Part shown: piece after piece, positions 23,721 through 35,353 of the stretch
Position numbering within the stretch: position 1 is the first letter of the stretch
How the letters are laid out: the number at the start of each line of letters is the position of its first letter
Assembly (NCBI GenBank): GCA_900074885.1
Contig: FJUW01000016.1
Coordinates: forward strand, 16,584 to 80,583
From: Rhynchosporium graminicola
Lineage: Eukaryota; Ascomycota; Leotiomycetes; Helotiales; Ploettnerulaceae
Length of the DNA stretch: 64,000 bases
Direction of reading: 5' to 3'
The notes under the pieces: model-generated
What the model was told of the DNA's origin: nothing
Seen by the model: the letters and a program-made list of their open reading frames with translations, nothing else
Databases searched by the model: none
Program-made: the position numbers and the translations under genes

Positions 23721-24874
23721 TCACTCGTAACGACTGCGCGAAGTAAGGTCCCGTGACCCCGGAGCTTGCGAAGGGCCGGCACGGAGAAGATCTTGTATAA
23801 CTACACCCGGCTATCTTCTGAACTAAGAGCCAGGCCAGACTGATGTATCAATAGCCAAGACAATGTTCAAATCCTTCTATCAAGCGAAATATGCGGGATT
23901 TGGCAGCTTCCAGATAAAGCTACCATATCACAGGGAACATAAGACCTCAAGAATCTCGGGTTCAAAGTCAAAGACAGACCACTAATTACTAAGCGAGGAT
24001 AGTCTCCGCCCAAAGCAAGTTGAAAGTCAACAAGGGTATGAGAGTTGAGAACCCGATTCAAGGGCTAAGTAAACACAAACCCATTACCCATACTTCAACT
24101 ACTAGCTACTCATGTCTTCTAAAAACGTGAATATGGCGATTGGATGTTTTCGAAGAGGTCGAATCGTAGAAGTAATCAGTTTTACGTTTCTTATGAAACG
24201 GCCATTTGGAAACTTTACTATCGATAGAGTTGCTCATAGAATCCCCAATGATGCACGTGTTACCCAAACTCTGTATCTTCCCTGGGAAATCTAGGTAGGT
24301 TTGAAATACCCACGATATACACAATGTTTATCGATGGCCCCGATTTCTCGGACGAGCAACGTCCTCTGACTTTGCGATGTGCAACAAGGAATCTGTACCT
24401 AGCCCTGTCTCATGCTGCACGCACTAGGATGCGTTACGAAGCAACCGAAGAATGATCCAGCGTCGAGCACCATTTTCATGCTTGGAAGTGTTGCGTGTAC
24501 TCTGCTATTATCGAGGTAACTGACAGCTAGGAGAAGTAGGTAGTAGAGGACTCCCCGACGAATGAGGATATGGGAGGCCGGTCACATAGTTTCATGAGGG
24601 CAGAGCCTAAAAATATCCTCTTTGCGATTTCATTTCCTTGTAATCTCAGTCTCTCTTGTCCTCCCCACATTCCACGTCGTTAGGAAAAGGTGAAAAAAGA
24701 ACAGGTAAGAAAGTTTCTAAGTACATACACCCTGTTCCCGTGTCCGGCCCGTCTATCCCAGAGATTCGTTACTAAAGAAAGAGAAGTAGTACACATACAG
24801 AGCTAGTGCCCAACGTCCAGCGAACCTGTTTGTCTGAGAAGCTCCAATTATCACGCCCAACACGCTTTCGTTCT
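23721..24874. other. Intergenic, no gene seen
   Basis: First normal-composition DNA after the RIP block; it includes the 3' flank of the NADH dehydrogenase gene. The short open frames on both strands around 24106-24324 overlap each other and show no recognisable protein. Confidence 0.6.
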
Positions 24875-26715
24875 TCACTCTCGAGACACGTCACGCCCGA
24901 AGGCCTTAGACTTGAGCCAGTCGAGGACGACTAGAACGCGATTACGAGCTACGGAGGAAGAAGGTCAGTACAGCTAAACTTGCGGCGCTAGGAAAGCAAC
25001 TTACTGCTGAAGCACATGCTCAAATACGCACTTCTCCAGAAGAGATACGTCAACCCTCCACCAGTGGCAAAGTTACCATTTAACCAGCTAACATCAGCCA
25101 CCGCTCTTTCACTGCCGATATATGCTAAAGATCCTTGATGGGTGTAGTGGAACGGCTTGATATCCTTAATTCTGCGCAATTGCTTCTCGTGTAATTCGAT
25201 CTGCTTTGCGATTTCTGCGGTATTGCCTGGCTGTATGTTGAGTGCCGAGCTGAGATCGTGGATTTGGGTCTCGATTGCTTCGCTCTTTGCCATGGTGTTG
25301 AAAAGACGGGCTAGGAAAGCTCCCTCTTGGGAAGCGACTTGGGCAGTCGGTGCGTATCCGGCAACGGCGCAGTCACCAGTGGCCCAGATATCTTTGGTAC
25401 CTTGAACAACGAGGTACTCGTTCACGGCCAAGCCTCGTCTGGAATCCTTCTGTGCTGGGATGGAGGACATCAGATCTCTGACAACGGGCCGCACAGCATT
25501 TCCGGTAGCCCAAACAAGGAGACCATATGGCAGGACTTGCGTTGTTTTCTTGCCATCAGGACCTGTAGCCTCAGCCTCGACAGTAGTCTCTGTAACCTTC
25601 TTGACGGCTGTCTTGGTCATGATAGTGATCTTCTCCTCCTTGAATGTCGACTCGGTGTATTCGATCAACTGCTTCGAGAACATGGGAAGGACATTAGGAA
25701 GTGCCTCAATCAAAGTGACCTTGAACTTGTCACTGATCTCTGGAATCCATTTCTTGATGTCTTGATCGAAGAAGTCTTGGAGCTCTCCGGCGAATTCCAC
25801 ACCAGTAGGTCCACCTCCAACGACGACCATATGCAGCAGACGCTCGACCTCCTCGGGTGACTGACCCTTGAAAGTTGCTGTTTCAACGCAATCCATTATC
25901 TTCTTCCTTATGGCCTGCGCATCACCGATTTCCTTCAAGAAGCAAGAGTGCTCCCTGACCCCGGGAATACCGAAAGTAGCGTTCTCGGCACCAACACTGA
26001 CAACAAGCATGTCGTATGAGACCTCGGTCTTGCTGGAAGAGCCCTTAATATCAGAATTGTCATCAATGTAGATAACCTTGTTCTCCGAGTCAATCTTCGT
26101 CGCCTCTGCTTCGTAGAACTTTACAGCTGCCTTCTTATGCCTCGTGATGCTTCGAATAGGCTCCATGATCGACCGATGCTCGACAGTTCCGGTTGTGCAT
26201 GATGGTAGAAGAGGAGTGAATAGGAAGTAATTCCGAGGAGAGATAACAATGACATTGTAATTTTCGGTATCCAATTTCTTGAGGAGGGATACAGCACCCC
26301 AGCCGGTACCTACTCTGAGTTAGAGAGCACGAATAAAGTCAAGAAATCTTGGATAAGTACCAAGAATGACAAGATTCTTCTTGTTTGGATCTGGCTCGAA
26401 CTGATCATCCGGATGTCTGAGGTCGTACACTCCATAAGCTAGATAAGCAGTTCCAGCAATCGCAGAGAGGTATGTGAGGCGCCAGACAGTCTTAAAAAGT
26501 GGAAATCTCTTCCTCCTCTTCACCACAGGAGCTATATCGGCATAGGCGCGGCGAGAATTCTGGTTCAGCTTGCTCCTTTCCAGGAGTATCTGCGAAGTAG
26601 GTTGCGCACGTGTGATAGCCCGAGGTGATGTTGCAAAGGACCGGCGAGAAGCCGCGCCGAAGCCGATTGATGAGGCAGGTAGCTTCATTATTGATCTAGA
26701 CGTCGTAGACGCCAT
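24875..26715 (-). CDS. nde2: External alternative NADH:ubiquinone oxidoreductase (NDH-2), mitochondrial
   Basis: This single-subunit flavoenzyme oxidises cytosolic NADH at the outer face of the inner mitochondrial membrane and passes electrons to ubiquinone without pumping protons. The model is complement(join(24875..24948, 25005..26309, 26361..26715)), 577 residues, with introns of 51 and 56 bp that close in frame. Seen: an Arg/Ser-rich N-terminus like a mitochondrial presequence, a membrane segment at about residues 78-96, the first dinucleotide-binding box GTGWGA at 119-124, the second GGGPTG at 283-288, the ATGDCA FAD box at 428-433, and the ending FGRDVSRE typical of the family. No EF-hand insertion is visible, which favours the NDE2 type over the calcium-binding NDE1 type; the symbol is assigned on that basis. 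The N-terminal membrane segment supports an external position (inferred from family knowledge). Confidence 0.95.
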
Positions 26716-27763
26716 TCCTCCAGGTAGGAGAGAGAGTTTGAGGATAGTGCAATAAAGGAAGTTGAAGATATTTTTGTTGATCGGATCATGAGTAGAGAAG
26801 CTTGGGCCAGCATGTGGTCATGCCAAGCCTAGATAAGGAACAAGGAATAAGCAAATCTCCTGCAGGCGCTCCAAGAGTGCACTTTCGTGCGTAATAGTAT
26901 TCTTTTTACTTCTGCGAAATATCTGCAACTGGAGGAACTTTTATATATGGTCTGCCCTTTCACCGGGACAGAAAGGAAGACGGCCGTTTTCCCGACCATC
27001 ATGGAAGTCAATGTCATGACAGTACGTATCCCAGGGCACGCTTGCCTGTTCGGAACTGTATTACCTCGATTTTACCCAGTATCCATGTTTTACATGTCCC
27101 TTTTTGTGATTCCCATTGATCTTCCTGAATTCCGCTTCCATTTCATTGGCACACTTCAGGTTTTGTTTCCCTAAGTCAAGACTTCCGGACTGCCCGGCCC
27201 GACCTTACGGCTCTGCGGATATTTCGAGGGGAGCAAACGGGATCGTTTCTTGTATCTGCAGGACACTATCCTCGCTCGACCAAGCGGTCCCTCAGACAGC
27301 TGTTGGAACAACGAGAATCCCCTCTCAACATAACTTTAGGGTTCGGTTTAGGGTTCGGTTTAGACGACTTGTCTCGGGCAGATGGCATATCCCTATCATA
27401 CGGACCCATGAGGGGGGAGATCTGCAACTCTATGCTTGATAGCGTTACTTGGGGACGGCAGATCAAGTCGTGTTCAGCGAAATCATCAGCAATTTGATGA
27501 AAAGTGTCCGTTGAAGGGCTGCGAGAGTGAATATTGACTTCTCCGCACTAGAACTGTTTAGTTTGTGAATGACCTGGTGGCATTCCAGCTACAGGTCAAG
27601 AGCCGAGTCGATTCGATATGTTGTCTAATTTTCATGACTTTGAAGTTTTCAACCCTGGCTGTGTCTTCGCATTCCCGATTTCACGTGAATTATAGGTCGA
27701 AAGAAATCATGCAGGGAGGGCTATAGTCATCTCGGTGCACCTTGATATCCTTCTGTTAATTCT
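26716..27763. other. Intergenic between NDH-2 promoter and GNAT gene end
   Basis: Holds the promoter of the NADH dehydrogenase gene and the 3' flank of the acetyltransferase gene. A telomere-like dodecamer repeat lies at 27334-27363. Several short frames are shadows of no known protein. Confidence 0.55.
27334..27363 (+). repeat. Telomere-like tandem repeat (TTTAGGGTTCGG)
   Basis: Two full copies of a 12-bp unit TTTAGGGTTCGG followed by TTTAG. Each contains the fungal telomere hexamer TTAGGG, but the unit as a whole is not telomeric. Confidence 0.75.
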
Positions 27764-29072
27764 CTATGGTAGCTTTTGTGGTTCCCTTACCATGCAGAAA
27801 AGCTTACAGACATCTCCGTCATCATCACAATCCATTTGCTGTACAAAGTGAAATCCCATGGCCTCATATATCTTCAGGTTTGGCACATCACGGCTCGATT
27901 CAAGATAGCACCTTCTTCCCTTTTCATCTGCCATCTTGGTCACTTCGCGAGCCAGTAGCTTTCCAATGCCCTTCCCTTGCTGTCCCGGCAGTACGCATAT
28001 AATATTAACAAAGTAATAACCATTAGGGTCTGTCCACAATTTTTTTTGGGCTTCTGCTTGCCTATCTTTCCAGATATAATAGCGCTGTTATGATTTAGCA
28101 ATAGTCTCCATGGTCGTCATATTGACTTTTCTTGTCCAAGCGATGGTGACGACCCTTCCAAATCTAAACAAACAGATTTTCCAAAGACAATTCCAGATTA
28201 CCTTGCCCCTTGTGGTTCTCACTCCTAGAACCACGAGCTCAAAAAGCAACTGCAAGGCCCAGACTGACAATGCTGATCCGACGTCAAAGGAGTTCTCTCC
28301 AAAAGCCTCGATCGCGCGGATCTGCCTCGAGACGATGAAACAACCTTACTCACATTGACATTCAGTCCGCCGCGGCCATACCAAAGGTTCATGCCCACCT
28401 GTTGCGTCCACAATATCCACCCTTCTAGCCACTCTCCCCATGTCTCTTTCGTCTCAGAAGATCTTGGTGGCATCCACCTTTTTACACATACATCAGCACG
28501 TATAACCTTTTAAACCTCTGTACTCACATTGCAATTCCCAAAATCTTCTGGTCGTTATCAGAATCCTTCGCAACATAGAAGAGGGCATTATTTATGCCCC
28601 ATCGACAACGGATACCCAGCGAAACACGATTCCGGTTGAGATCAAGCTTCGATCACCAGGCGAATTAGCCATCTGCAAAATTGATTTAAAGCACCCAGGG
28701 CTCGTCAAGCATGCCTTATCTTGTGACGAGGCTCACATCAGACATCTAAATCTCAAAACAACCACTACCGGGATCACGACGCGGCAGAATGATTTGACGA
28801 GAAATACTCCTCAAGATGAGACTTACTTTGGTTCGGTCGTTGTAAACCCACTAGACCGTCATGATCAGCAAGAATTTCATAGCATGGCGTTTCTATATAA
28901 TAAAAAGTGATGAGATCTTTCCCTCCATTATTCAGGCTCTCATAATTATCAATATGTCGGAAAAACATGGTTGTCTTACAAGATTATACGGATCATTGGC
29001 AAAGGCTTCTTGGATAACCGTTACAGCGCCCGGGATATCCGATTCTGTCAATCGTGAGATCTGGATTGGCAT
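27764..29072 (-). CDS. GNAT-family N-acetyltransferase
   Basis: Enzymes of this fold move an acetyl group from acetyl-CoA to an amine; the substrate here is unknown. Proposed exons are 28980-29072, 28528-28646, 28354-28477 and 27764-28084 on the minus strand, giving 218 residues, a usual size for this fungal family; an upstream in-frame ATG at 29096 would add eight residues. Seen: MPIQISRLTESDIPGA at the N-terminus (the usual opening), LGIRCRWGINNALFYVAK, then LPGQQGKGIGKLL, the acetyl-CoA pyrophosphate-binding loop (Q/R-x-x-G-x-G/A), and YEAMGFHFV near the end. Introns of 333 and 269 bp are long for this genome. The family's WVFD-like segment expected after NDPYN is missing in this model; a frame-shifted WLIRLV remnant lies just upstream of 28646, so the second exon may be damaged or misjoined. 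Confidence 0.78.
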
Positions 29073-29096
29073 GTTTTGCTTGGTTACTATTTCCAT

Positions 29097-31180
29097 CGAA
29101 TGGTGACTTTGGACGATTTCGAAATCTGGAGATGAGACTCTTCACTCCGTATTGCAAACTTGAAAGGCGGGGGTTGTGAAATTTTGAGCCGCCAATCATG
29201 TTGCATCCTAAGTATAGGTAAGGCGAGGCGAAGATTATCACGCAGATAAGAAGTTGTCGCTTGGCACTGCATTTCATCCTACAGTTCTCGTTGCACCTCT
29301 GAAGTTTCTGGGGCGTCGTCCTACGACAACTTGAAAAAGGAACGCTCCTCATGAGACTTGTTTGGAAACAAAACAAACGCTCTTTCTCTACCGGTAGCTG
29401 TCAGGCTAATTAAGGCTCGGCAGCAAGGTCTCCAGGTAGTCTAAAGGTGTCGGCAAAAGCAAATCTTGGATCCGATGTCAATCCAACATGAGGAGATGCG
29501 TTCTACGCAGTAACATAGTTACCCTCGAGCTACCGGCATGCCTCTGTCAAGTTTCGAATATTGCAAGCTTCGAAGCTCGAAGCGACGCTGGCCCATCCTC
29601 TCCGCATTTCTCAGTAAAGCAAATTGTGGTTGATAATTTAAAGTCACCAAGTTATTAATAGTCTATTACACGACTTCACCAAAGTAAAAGTTTGCAAATC
29701 GCGAAGTTACTATAGGATGATAATCCGTATCAGGAATTTCAAGTGACACATATAATATCGGAACCATTCTCATCGGTCACGACTTTCGCCAGCCTCGAAG
29801 CATGGCCAGCATGTAAATGATGTAAATGAATCGCTTCATCTTATAGATTCTTCTTTTTCTTATTCTGGTTTGACCCGCGATGAAGTACATCACAGAACTA
29901 GGCAAGCTCCGACGATGCAAGATGCCATGTCATGTAGATGAGCTTTAGTGCTCCAAAGTCTTGATATTTCCTTATTTCGGACTTCATCTGATCATCTGAT
30001 AGTAGTCTAGGCCGCACTTGAACAAGCCTGTTTTAGTTGAACTCTTTCATTTTAGAGTGCTAAAGTTTCATCTTAGTCCCCATGTTCATGTATCTCCACA
30101 AAGATCAGCCGGGAAGGAACCCAATCGAATTTATCGTAACGTCGTTGTAACGTCTCTCTCGCCCAAAGTTTGTTGTCGAGGAACCAAATCATCAGCTAAA
30201 GTCCATTTCAAAGCCATTTTCGCTCTACTCTAGGATTTAGTTAGAACTGCATCATCGGCCCTGACAGCTTTTATCCGCAAAGAGGCGTGACAAGATGATT
30301 TGCCCCGACCGAGGCACAGGCCTGGATCATGAAACCGCGTGGGAAGCAGGCCAGTTTCAACATCCGCAAGCCCCCTGATCTCGCTTGAGTGTTCGTTCCC
30401 TCATCCAAATTGCTGTCAGCCATCCGAGTCATGCCTTCCTTCCTTCCTTCCTTCTCTGACCCCAAAACTCTCGAATCTCGACACAACGATACAGAAAATC
30501 CCCGCTTCGAGGTGGAGGGACTTCTGGGAACTTGTGGCTCCGCATGCTCAATGCAATGCCATGCAGGTCCCTGCCCCCAGGATCGCCATCAATATTCCGC
30601 TCCGCCTATTTGACTTTCTTTGCTACTGGGCCACTCATATCTCATAGATCTCATACATTCACTCACAAGTGGATCAAGCACCTTGTAAAGATGGAAAGTT
30701 CACTCACTCGCAAGGCTGCTGCCACGGGATCGAATCTTCGCACGAGCTCTGCATCATTGCAGGTCGCATGTACCGTACCGTAAGTTCACTACGAAGGCCT
30801 CCGTGCGGTCATCCAGCGCCTCATGTCTGATGCTGGCCCTGGAAATACCTCCTTCACCGGGTCACCCTTTTGCTGCCGATACCTTGTCTCTGCCTACACA
30901 AGCGTTCTTGAAGATAGTAGATCTCCAAGCAATCTGGCACATTCTTTTCTACTTTACCACTTGCTTAGTCTTTCATTCTTTAGAGGTCTCTTCTTGTTTC
31001 CACACGCTGGCGTGACTACTTTCCTCGGGTTGGAAACCATCTGCGGGACAAGCTCACATCGCTACTTCGAACAATTCTCACTATTTCAATACCCAGCTGG
31101 ACTATTTGGGAGCATCGCTGCATGCTCAGTACCTCATAAGTTGTGGCGGACGACACACCTAAAGGCTAGCGAGCCTGGAT
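29097..31180. other. Intergenic, no gene seen
   Basis: About 2.1 kb between the divergent GNAT gene and the membrane protein gene, so it holds both promoters. Short frames overlap on several strands without recognisable motifs. A (CTTC)n run lies near 30437-30453. Confidence 0.55.
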
Positions 31181-33074
31181 ATGAATTCTACAATGGCGCC
31201 GCCATTCTTTCAGGAAATAGACCATGCCGACTTACGCAGGGCAGTTTCGGAGAGGCCGATCGATCAAAGCAAAATTGTAGTCAGCGACGACATGGATCAT
31301 GGCAATGATGAGCGGGAAGGGTGGGAAAATCAAAAGAATGGGGATGGGAGGCCGCTGCTACAGGAAACTCATACACCATTACTGCAACCACAGATTGTCT
31401 CAACAATGACCATTCCAGGGGGAGAGTCGGATCCCACAACTATGATGGTTGTGGCGACCGTAACAGCTGCTCCCTTGGTCTCTACACGCTGGATGACAAC
31501 CCAAGTGACCGTTACGCCTTCGATTCCAGCAAGCTCGCTAGTAACCTCCACAGTACCAAGCAACGTAAGATCCCAATGACATTAAGCCCAGTCACTCAGG
31601 CTCGTTGCTAACAACATTCAGCCGGTGCTATCTACCATGTCCCCAGCGACTCCTTTGCCGCCTGCACCTACGCTTCCGCCATGGGCATCAAGACCAGACG
31701 AGATGCCCCGGAAGGGAGTTGAAGAAGTCTGGCAATCCACTGGCGCTAACTTAATGATGACGGCTACTGGGACTACTACTGTATGGACCTCTGTGGTCGT
31801 TCCTCAGACGGTCAAGGCATCGCCATCGCCATCTGTTCCTGCACTGCCCGAATCCGGCCAGCGGACCGCAGAGCAGCAGAAAGGGTCACAGGGAGGACTT
31901 TCAGAATCCGCAGAGCATCTTTTGATAGCGATTGGAGCAATCGGTATGTCATATTGGATCCCTCTTTAGATCTCGCTAAATATCTACAGGTGCATTTGTG
32001 ATGGTAGTCTCTATAATCTATTTCGTTCATGCGTTGAGGAGAGGCGCTTTCTCTTCGACTAGACGAGGGAAATTTAGCAGAGAAGGCTTCCGTGGCTGGT
32101 ACGGCTGGAGAAAAGAAGACGCGGCGTACAGGAGGAACGAATCACCGAACTACGACGGACAAGACTATAGTTCTGCGGAGAAGGCTATGTTCAATCAACA
32201 GTACATCGAGCGACAAAACGTTGCAAATTATTCGCCTAGGGTTATGCCAAAGTATGGAAACATAGCAAGTGTGGAGGCGGTCTCGAACGCAAATTCGCAA
32301 CGGCTAGAGGCGAAGCCTCAAATCCTCGTGGACACTTCGATTTCCTTTGTTTCTAGATCTAATCATACATCTCCTGTGGCACAAACTGGAGCTGGTACTG
32401 CCACGCAGGCATTCTACAAGATCAAACCACAGAATGACTTGCTCTCTCAAGCTACCACCAATGCTTACAGCAACAATGGTAGTCAAATCGTACCCGGGTC
32501 ATTTATCGCAGATTACAATAACACGGCCAAGAATACGCAATTAACTCCAAACAATTCCCTCTCCCAGGATAATCTGGGAAACTTCGATACTAACCCAAAG
32601 GCGGCGAACCACATGAGTTATATGTCCTCGCTTTCATCCGGTTTCGGTGATGGTCTTATTATGCCAGAGCCAACAGTGAATGGTGGTGTGGCACGTCAGA
32701 CCTATCGTCAATCTCGCAATCCTGGAGTGTCCAGGTTCTCTTGGTCGACTACAACGGCCTCTACACCAGGACGGAGGGGTGATCGAGATACCGTATACAC
32801 CACCACTTCCGAGGATTCAACCCCACGCTTCCGGACTGTCAACTCTTGGGTTGCCCATCAAGCTGACAGAGCTGAGGGGAGCGAGCAGAGTAGAGTTCCA
32901 AGCATGCCACCACTTCCAACCTCCCTTCTTCAAACCAGCGGCTCATCATCATCTCACTACCGGAAACCAAGTGAAGATCCAGCCTTCCAACACCACCCAG
33001 GGGATGAGATTGAAATTGGGAAGGGTGCGAGAGTGCCGAGTGTCATCTTGGATACTAAGACCTATGTAAATTAG
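31181..33074 (+). CDS. Single-pass membrane protein with Ser/Thr-rich ectodomain
   Basis: Function unknown. Model join(31181..31564, 31622..31943, 31990..33074), 596 residues, introns of 57 and 46 bp with good GT-AG ends and a CTAAC branch site in the first. Residues from about 65 to 225 are rich in Ser, Thr and Pro with Val/Thr repeats (TVTAAPLVSTRW, TVTPSIPASS), like O-glycosylated fungal surface domains. One hydrophobic segment follows at about 227-249 (LLIAIGAIGAFVMVVSIIYF), then basic residues (ALRRG) as a stop-transfer signal. The remaining 340 residues are a polar, low-complexity tail likely facing the cytoplasm. No cleavable signal peptide is seen, so it may use the internal segment as anchor. 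This layout recalls fungal wall-stress sensors, but I see no WSC or other named domain; the link is only by architecture. Confidence 0.82.
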
Positions 33075-33874
33075 GAGCATTTCACAGGCCCATGCATTAT
33101 ATGGGGTCTCGTTCTGTTGTATATATAATTTTTGCCTTTCTGTGTCTGGTACCCAGAAGATAAGATTGGCATAGCGCGGAGTTGGGAGTGGGAGATGAGG
33201 AGGCATGGTGGAAGGGACGACAGCTAGTTATTAATGTCCCAAAGAAAGAAATGAGGCCTGTAAACAGACTAGATTGTATCTATCAAGGATGTCGAATCTA
33301 ATTTTCAACGTAAAATGCCGACGCCATCAGGTGATTTTCTGTGACTGACTCCCAAAGCTTCTTTATGATGATAGCTCCAGGCAGCGAAGTCCATATCGAC
33401 CAATTGTTGATTTTGCATTACCATAGCAAAGAAACCGAGTTACGTGTAACACCGAAGCACTTGCAAGATTCGTACATTTATTAAGTCTCTGGAAACCGAA
33501 TCAACGTCATCTTTTAAACAGCTTCTCACAACTTAATTGCTTAAGCAGTGGCGTTCAAAGATAACCTTAAGTGTCTTAGCGCAGGCTGACGACTAAAAAT
33601 AGGCACGTGAATGAGCTCAGCCTCACTCACTACTCATGTATCTCTTTGACTCGTCAGCCCCAACTGCGCAACACATTCCAGTCTTTCCCCCGATAGATCT
33701 TAGTAGTAATGTTAACGTCGAACTTCCTTCTTCTCCTTCAACAAATCAAGTAAGACTCAACGACCTTTCTTGACCAACGAAAGGAAATATTCACAATTGT
33801 CCGCCACTTCAACGAGTCTCGCTTGATACCACCCCATCTACAAGAAACACTGCTACCACAGCAGCACAAACAAT
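33075..33874. other. Intergenic, promoter of the 33875 gene
   Basis: Pyrimidine-rich segments lie at about 33710-33760. No gene is seen. Confidence 0.55.
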
Positions 33875-35353
33875 ATGTTGGACGAGAACCTCCCAACGTT
33901 CTATATCAAGCCTTCTTCCGACAATCCCTCCTCTAGCACCATCTTCCTAAGTGAGAATGGCTCCGAGCTACAGCCCGAATATACGCTACGACGGCCCGAG
34001 CCCAACCTTCCAGCATCAAAGAATTGCTACGCAGTAGGACTGTATGACTCCTACAACCCAGAGGTTCTATTTGCTGAAGTACTGGTTCGCCCCGAATGGC
34101 AACAGCCTACACTGTCTGCAGCCGAAGTTCGAGCTCAAAATGGTGTCCCACCACCTCCAGTACCCATCGTCCCAAATGCTTTCACTGTCCAACTTTACAA
34201 CCCGGATCAGCAGGTAGCCGTCAAGCAGATAGCATCGACATGGAACAGCTCGGCGTATTGGGAATTTGAGATGCCTCAAAGCACTTTTCGAGTTCCCTCA
34301 GCCTCGTCCCTTGATCGAAGCCGAAACGACCCCGCAGTATCAGACATAACTCCGAAGATTGCATTCAAATGGAAGAGGGATGGCAAGCTGACCAAGGACA
34401 TATCTTGTTTCCTGGCTGGGAAGTCAACAGATGGCAGGAAGAATAAGGAGCCAGATATCGTGGTAGCCATGTTCAAGGGAGGAAACCTTACAATCTACCA
34501 ACCAAATATGCATCGTGTGGATGTTGAGGATGTAAAGGGTTTGGAGGTGATTTTGCTATTAGGCGCAACGGTCATCAAGGACATATTTTTCAATGCCAAT
34601 AGGGAGATGTTCAATATCAGTTCGCCCAATGTTGGACCGCCTGCCACGAACACGAGACGAAAGAATAGTGCTGTGATTCCGGGCAAACCAAATTCAACAC
34701 CTCCTTTGATGTCCGGAGCAGTGATGAACTCTCAGCCACAAAGACACAATAATATCCCAGCGTCACAAATCCCTCCACAGCCTCCGAGACAGCAGCAGCA
34801 GAATTCGCGGCCACCACCAGCCGACCCTCGAACGCAATGGGAGATAGACGCCGAGACCGAACGACTGAAGAGAATTGTACAAGAAGAAGAGAAAGCTCGC
34901 GAGAGAGCAGACCGAGAGGAGCAAAAACGCATTAAGAGGATGTTAGAGCAGGAAGAAAGGGAGGCACGGCGTCGCGATGCAGAGGTGACTAAAGAGACAG
35001 AGAGGCTACGAAAGCAGTACGGGGTCACGGCCGTCGATCCAGGACCACGAGTACAATTCGCACCCTCGATGCCAATTCGTCCACAGCAGTCCCTCCCACA
35101 ATATCAAAGCGCACCACATTCAAGACCGGTGCCTGTGCCCAGACCTCAGAGTACGCCATCTGGACCTCCACCAGCACTCGTCAACAATGGCAATGGTTCA
35201 GGTTGTGTTTTGCTTGGAGCAGCGGCATCGGCTTTGAGACCGCACATTAACAGTCCGTATTTACAGGCGCATGGGAAGTCGACGGCTAGCTCGAGTGGCT
35301 TCTTTGGGCTGGGAGGGAAGAAGATGCAGAAGAAAAGGAGTGTGTTCTTTTAG
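33875..35353 (+). CDS. Conserved filamentous-fungal protein with C-terminal coiled coil
   Basis: Single exon, 492 residues, starting at an ATG in good context (AATATGTTGG). I recognise it as a type of protein widespread in filamentous ascomycetes but have no function for it. Residues 1 to about 245 look folded: MLDENLPTFYIKP, NCYAVGLYDSYNPEVL, FTVQLYNPDQQV, WEFEMPQ.TFR and ISCFLAGKSTDGR, then DIVVAMF..GNLTIYQPN and GLEVILLLGATVIKDIFF. A Pro/Gln-rich linker follows. Residues about 320-384 form a highly charged Glu/Arg/Lys helix likely to be a coiled coil. The Pro-rich tail ends in a basic patch KKMQKKRSVFF. No membrane segment or signal peptide is seen. The basic tail might contact membranes or nucleic acid, which is inference only. 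Confidence 0.88.
   Translation: MLDENLPTFYIKPSSDNPSSSTIFLSENGSELQPEYTLRRPEPNLPASKNCYAVGLYDSYNPEVLFAEVLVRPEWQQPTLSAAEVRAQNGVPPPPVPIVPNAFTVQLYNPDQQVAVKQIASTWNSSAYWEFEMPQSTFRVPSASSLDRSRNDPAVSDITPKIAFKWKRDGKLTKDISCFLAGKSTDGRKNKEPDIVVAMFKGGNLTIYQPNMHRVDVEDVKGLEVILLLGATVIKDIFFNANREMFNISSPNVGPPATNTRRKNSAVIPGKPNSTPPLMSGAVMNSQPQRHNNIPASQIPPQPPRQQQQNSRPPPADPRTQWEIDAETERLKRIVQEEEKARERADREEQKRIKRMLEQEEREARRRDAEVTKETERLRKQYGVTAVDPGPRVQFAPSMPIRPQQSLPQYQSAPHSRPVPVPRPQSTPSGPPPALVNNGNGSGCVLLGAAASALRPHINSPYLQAHGKSTASSSGFFGLGGKKMQKKRSVFF

Noticed and set aside
25157..26071. Several plus-strand frames of up to 177 codons
   Set aside because: Antisense shadows of the NADH dehydrogenase gene.
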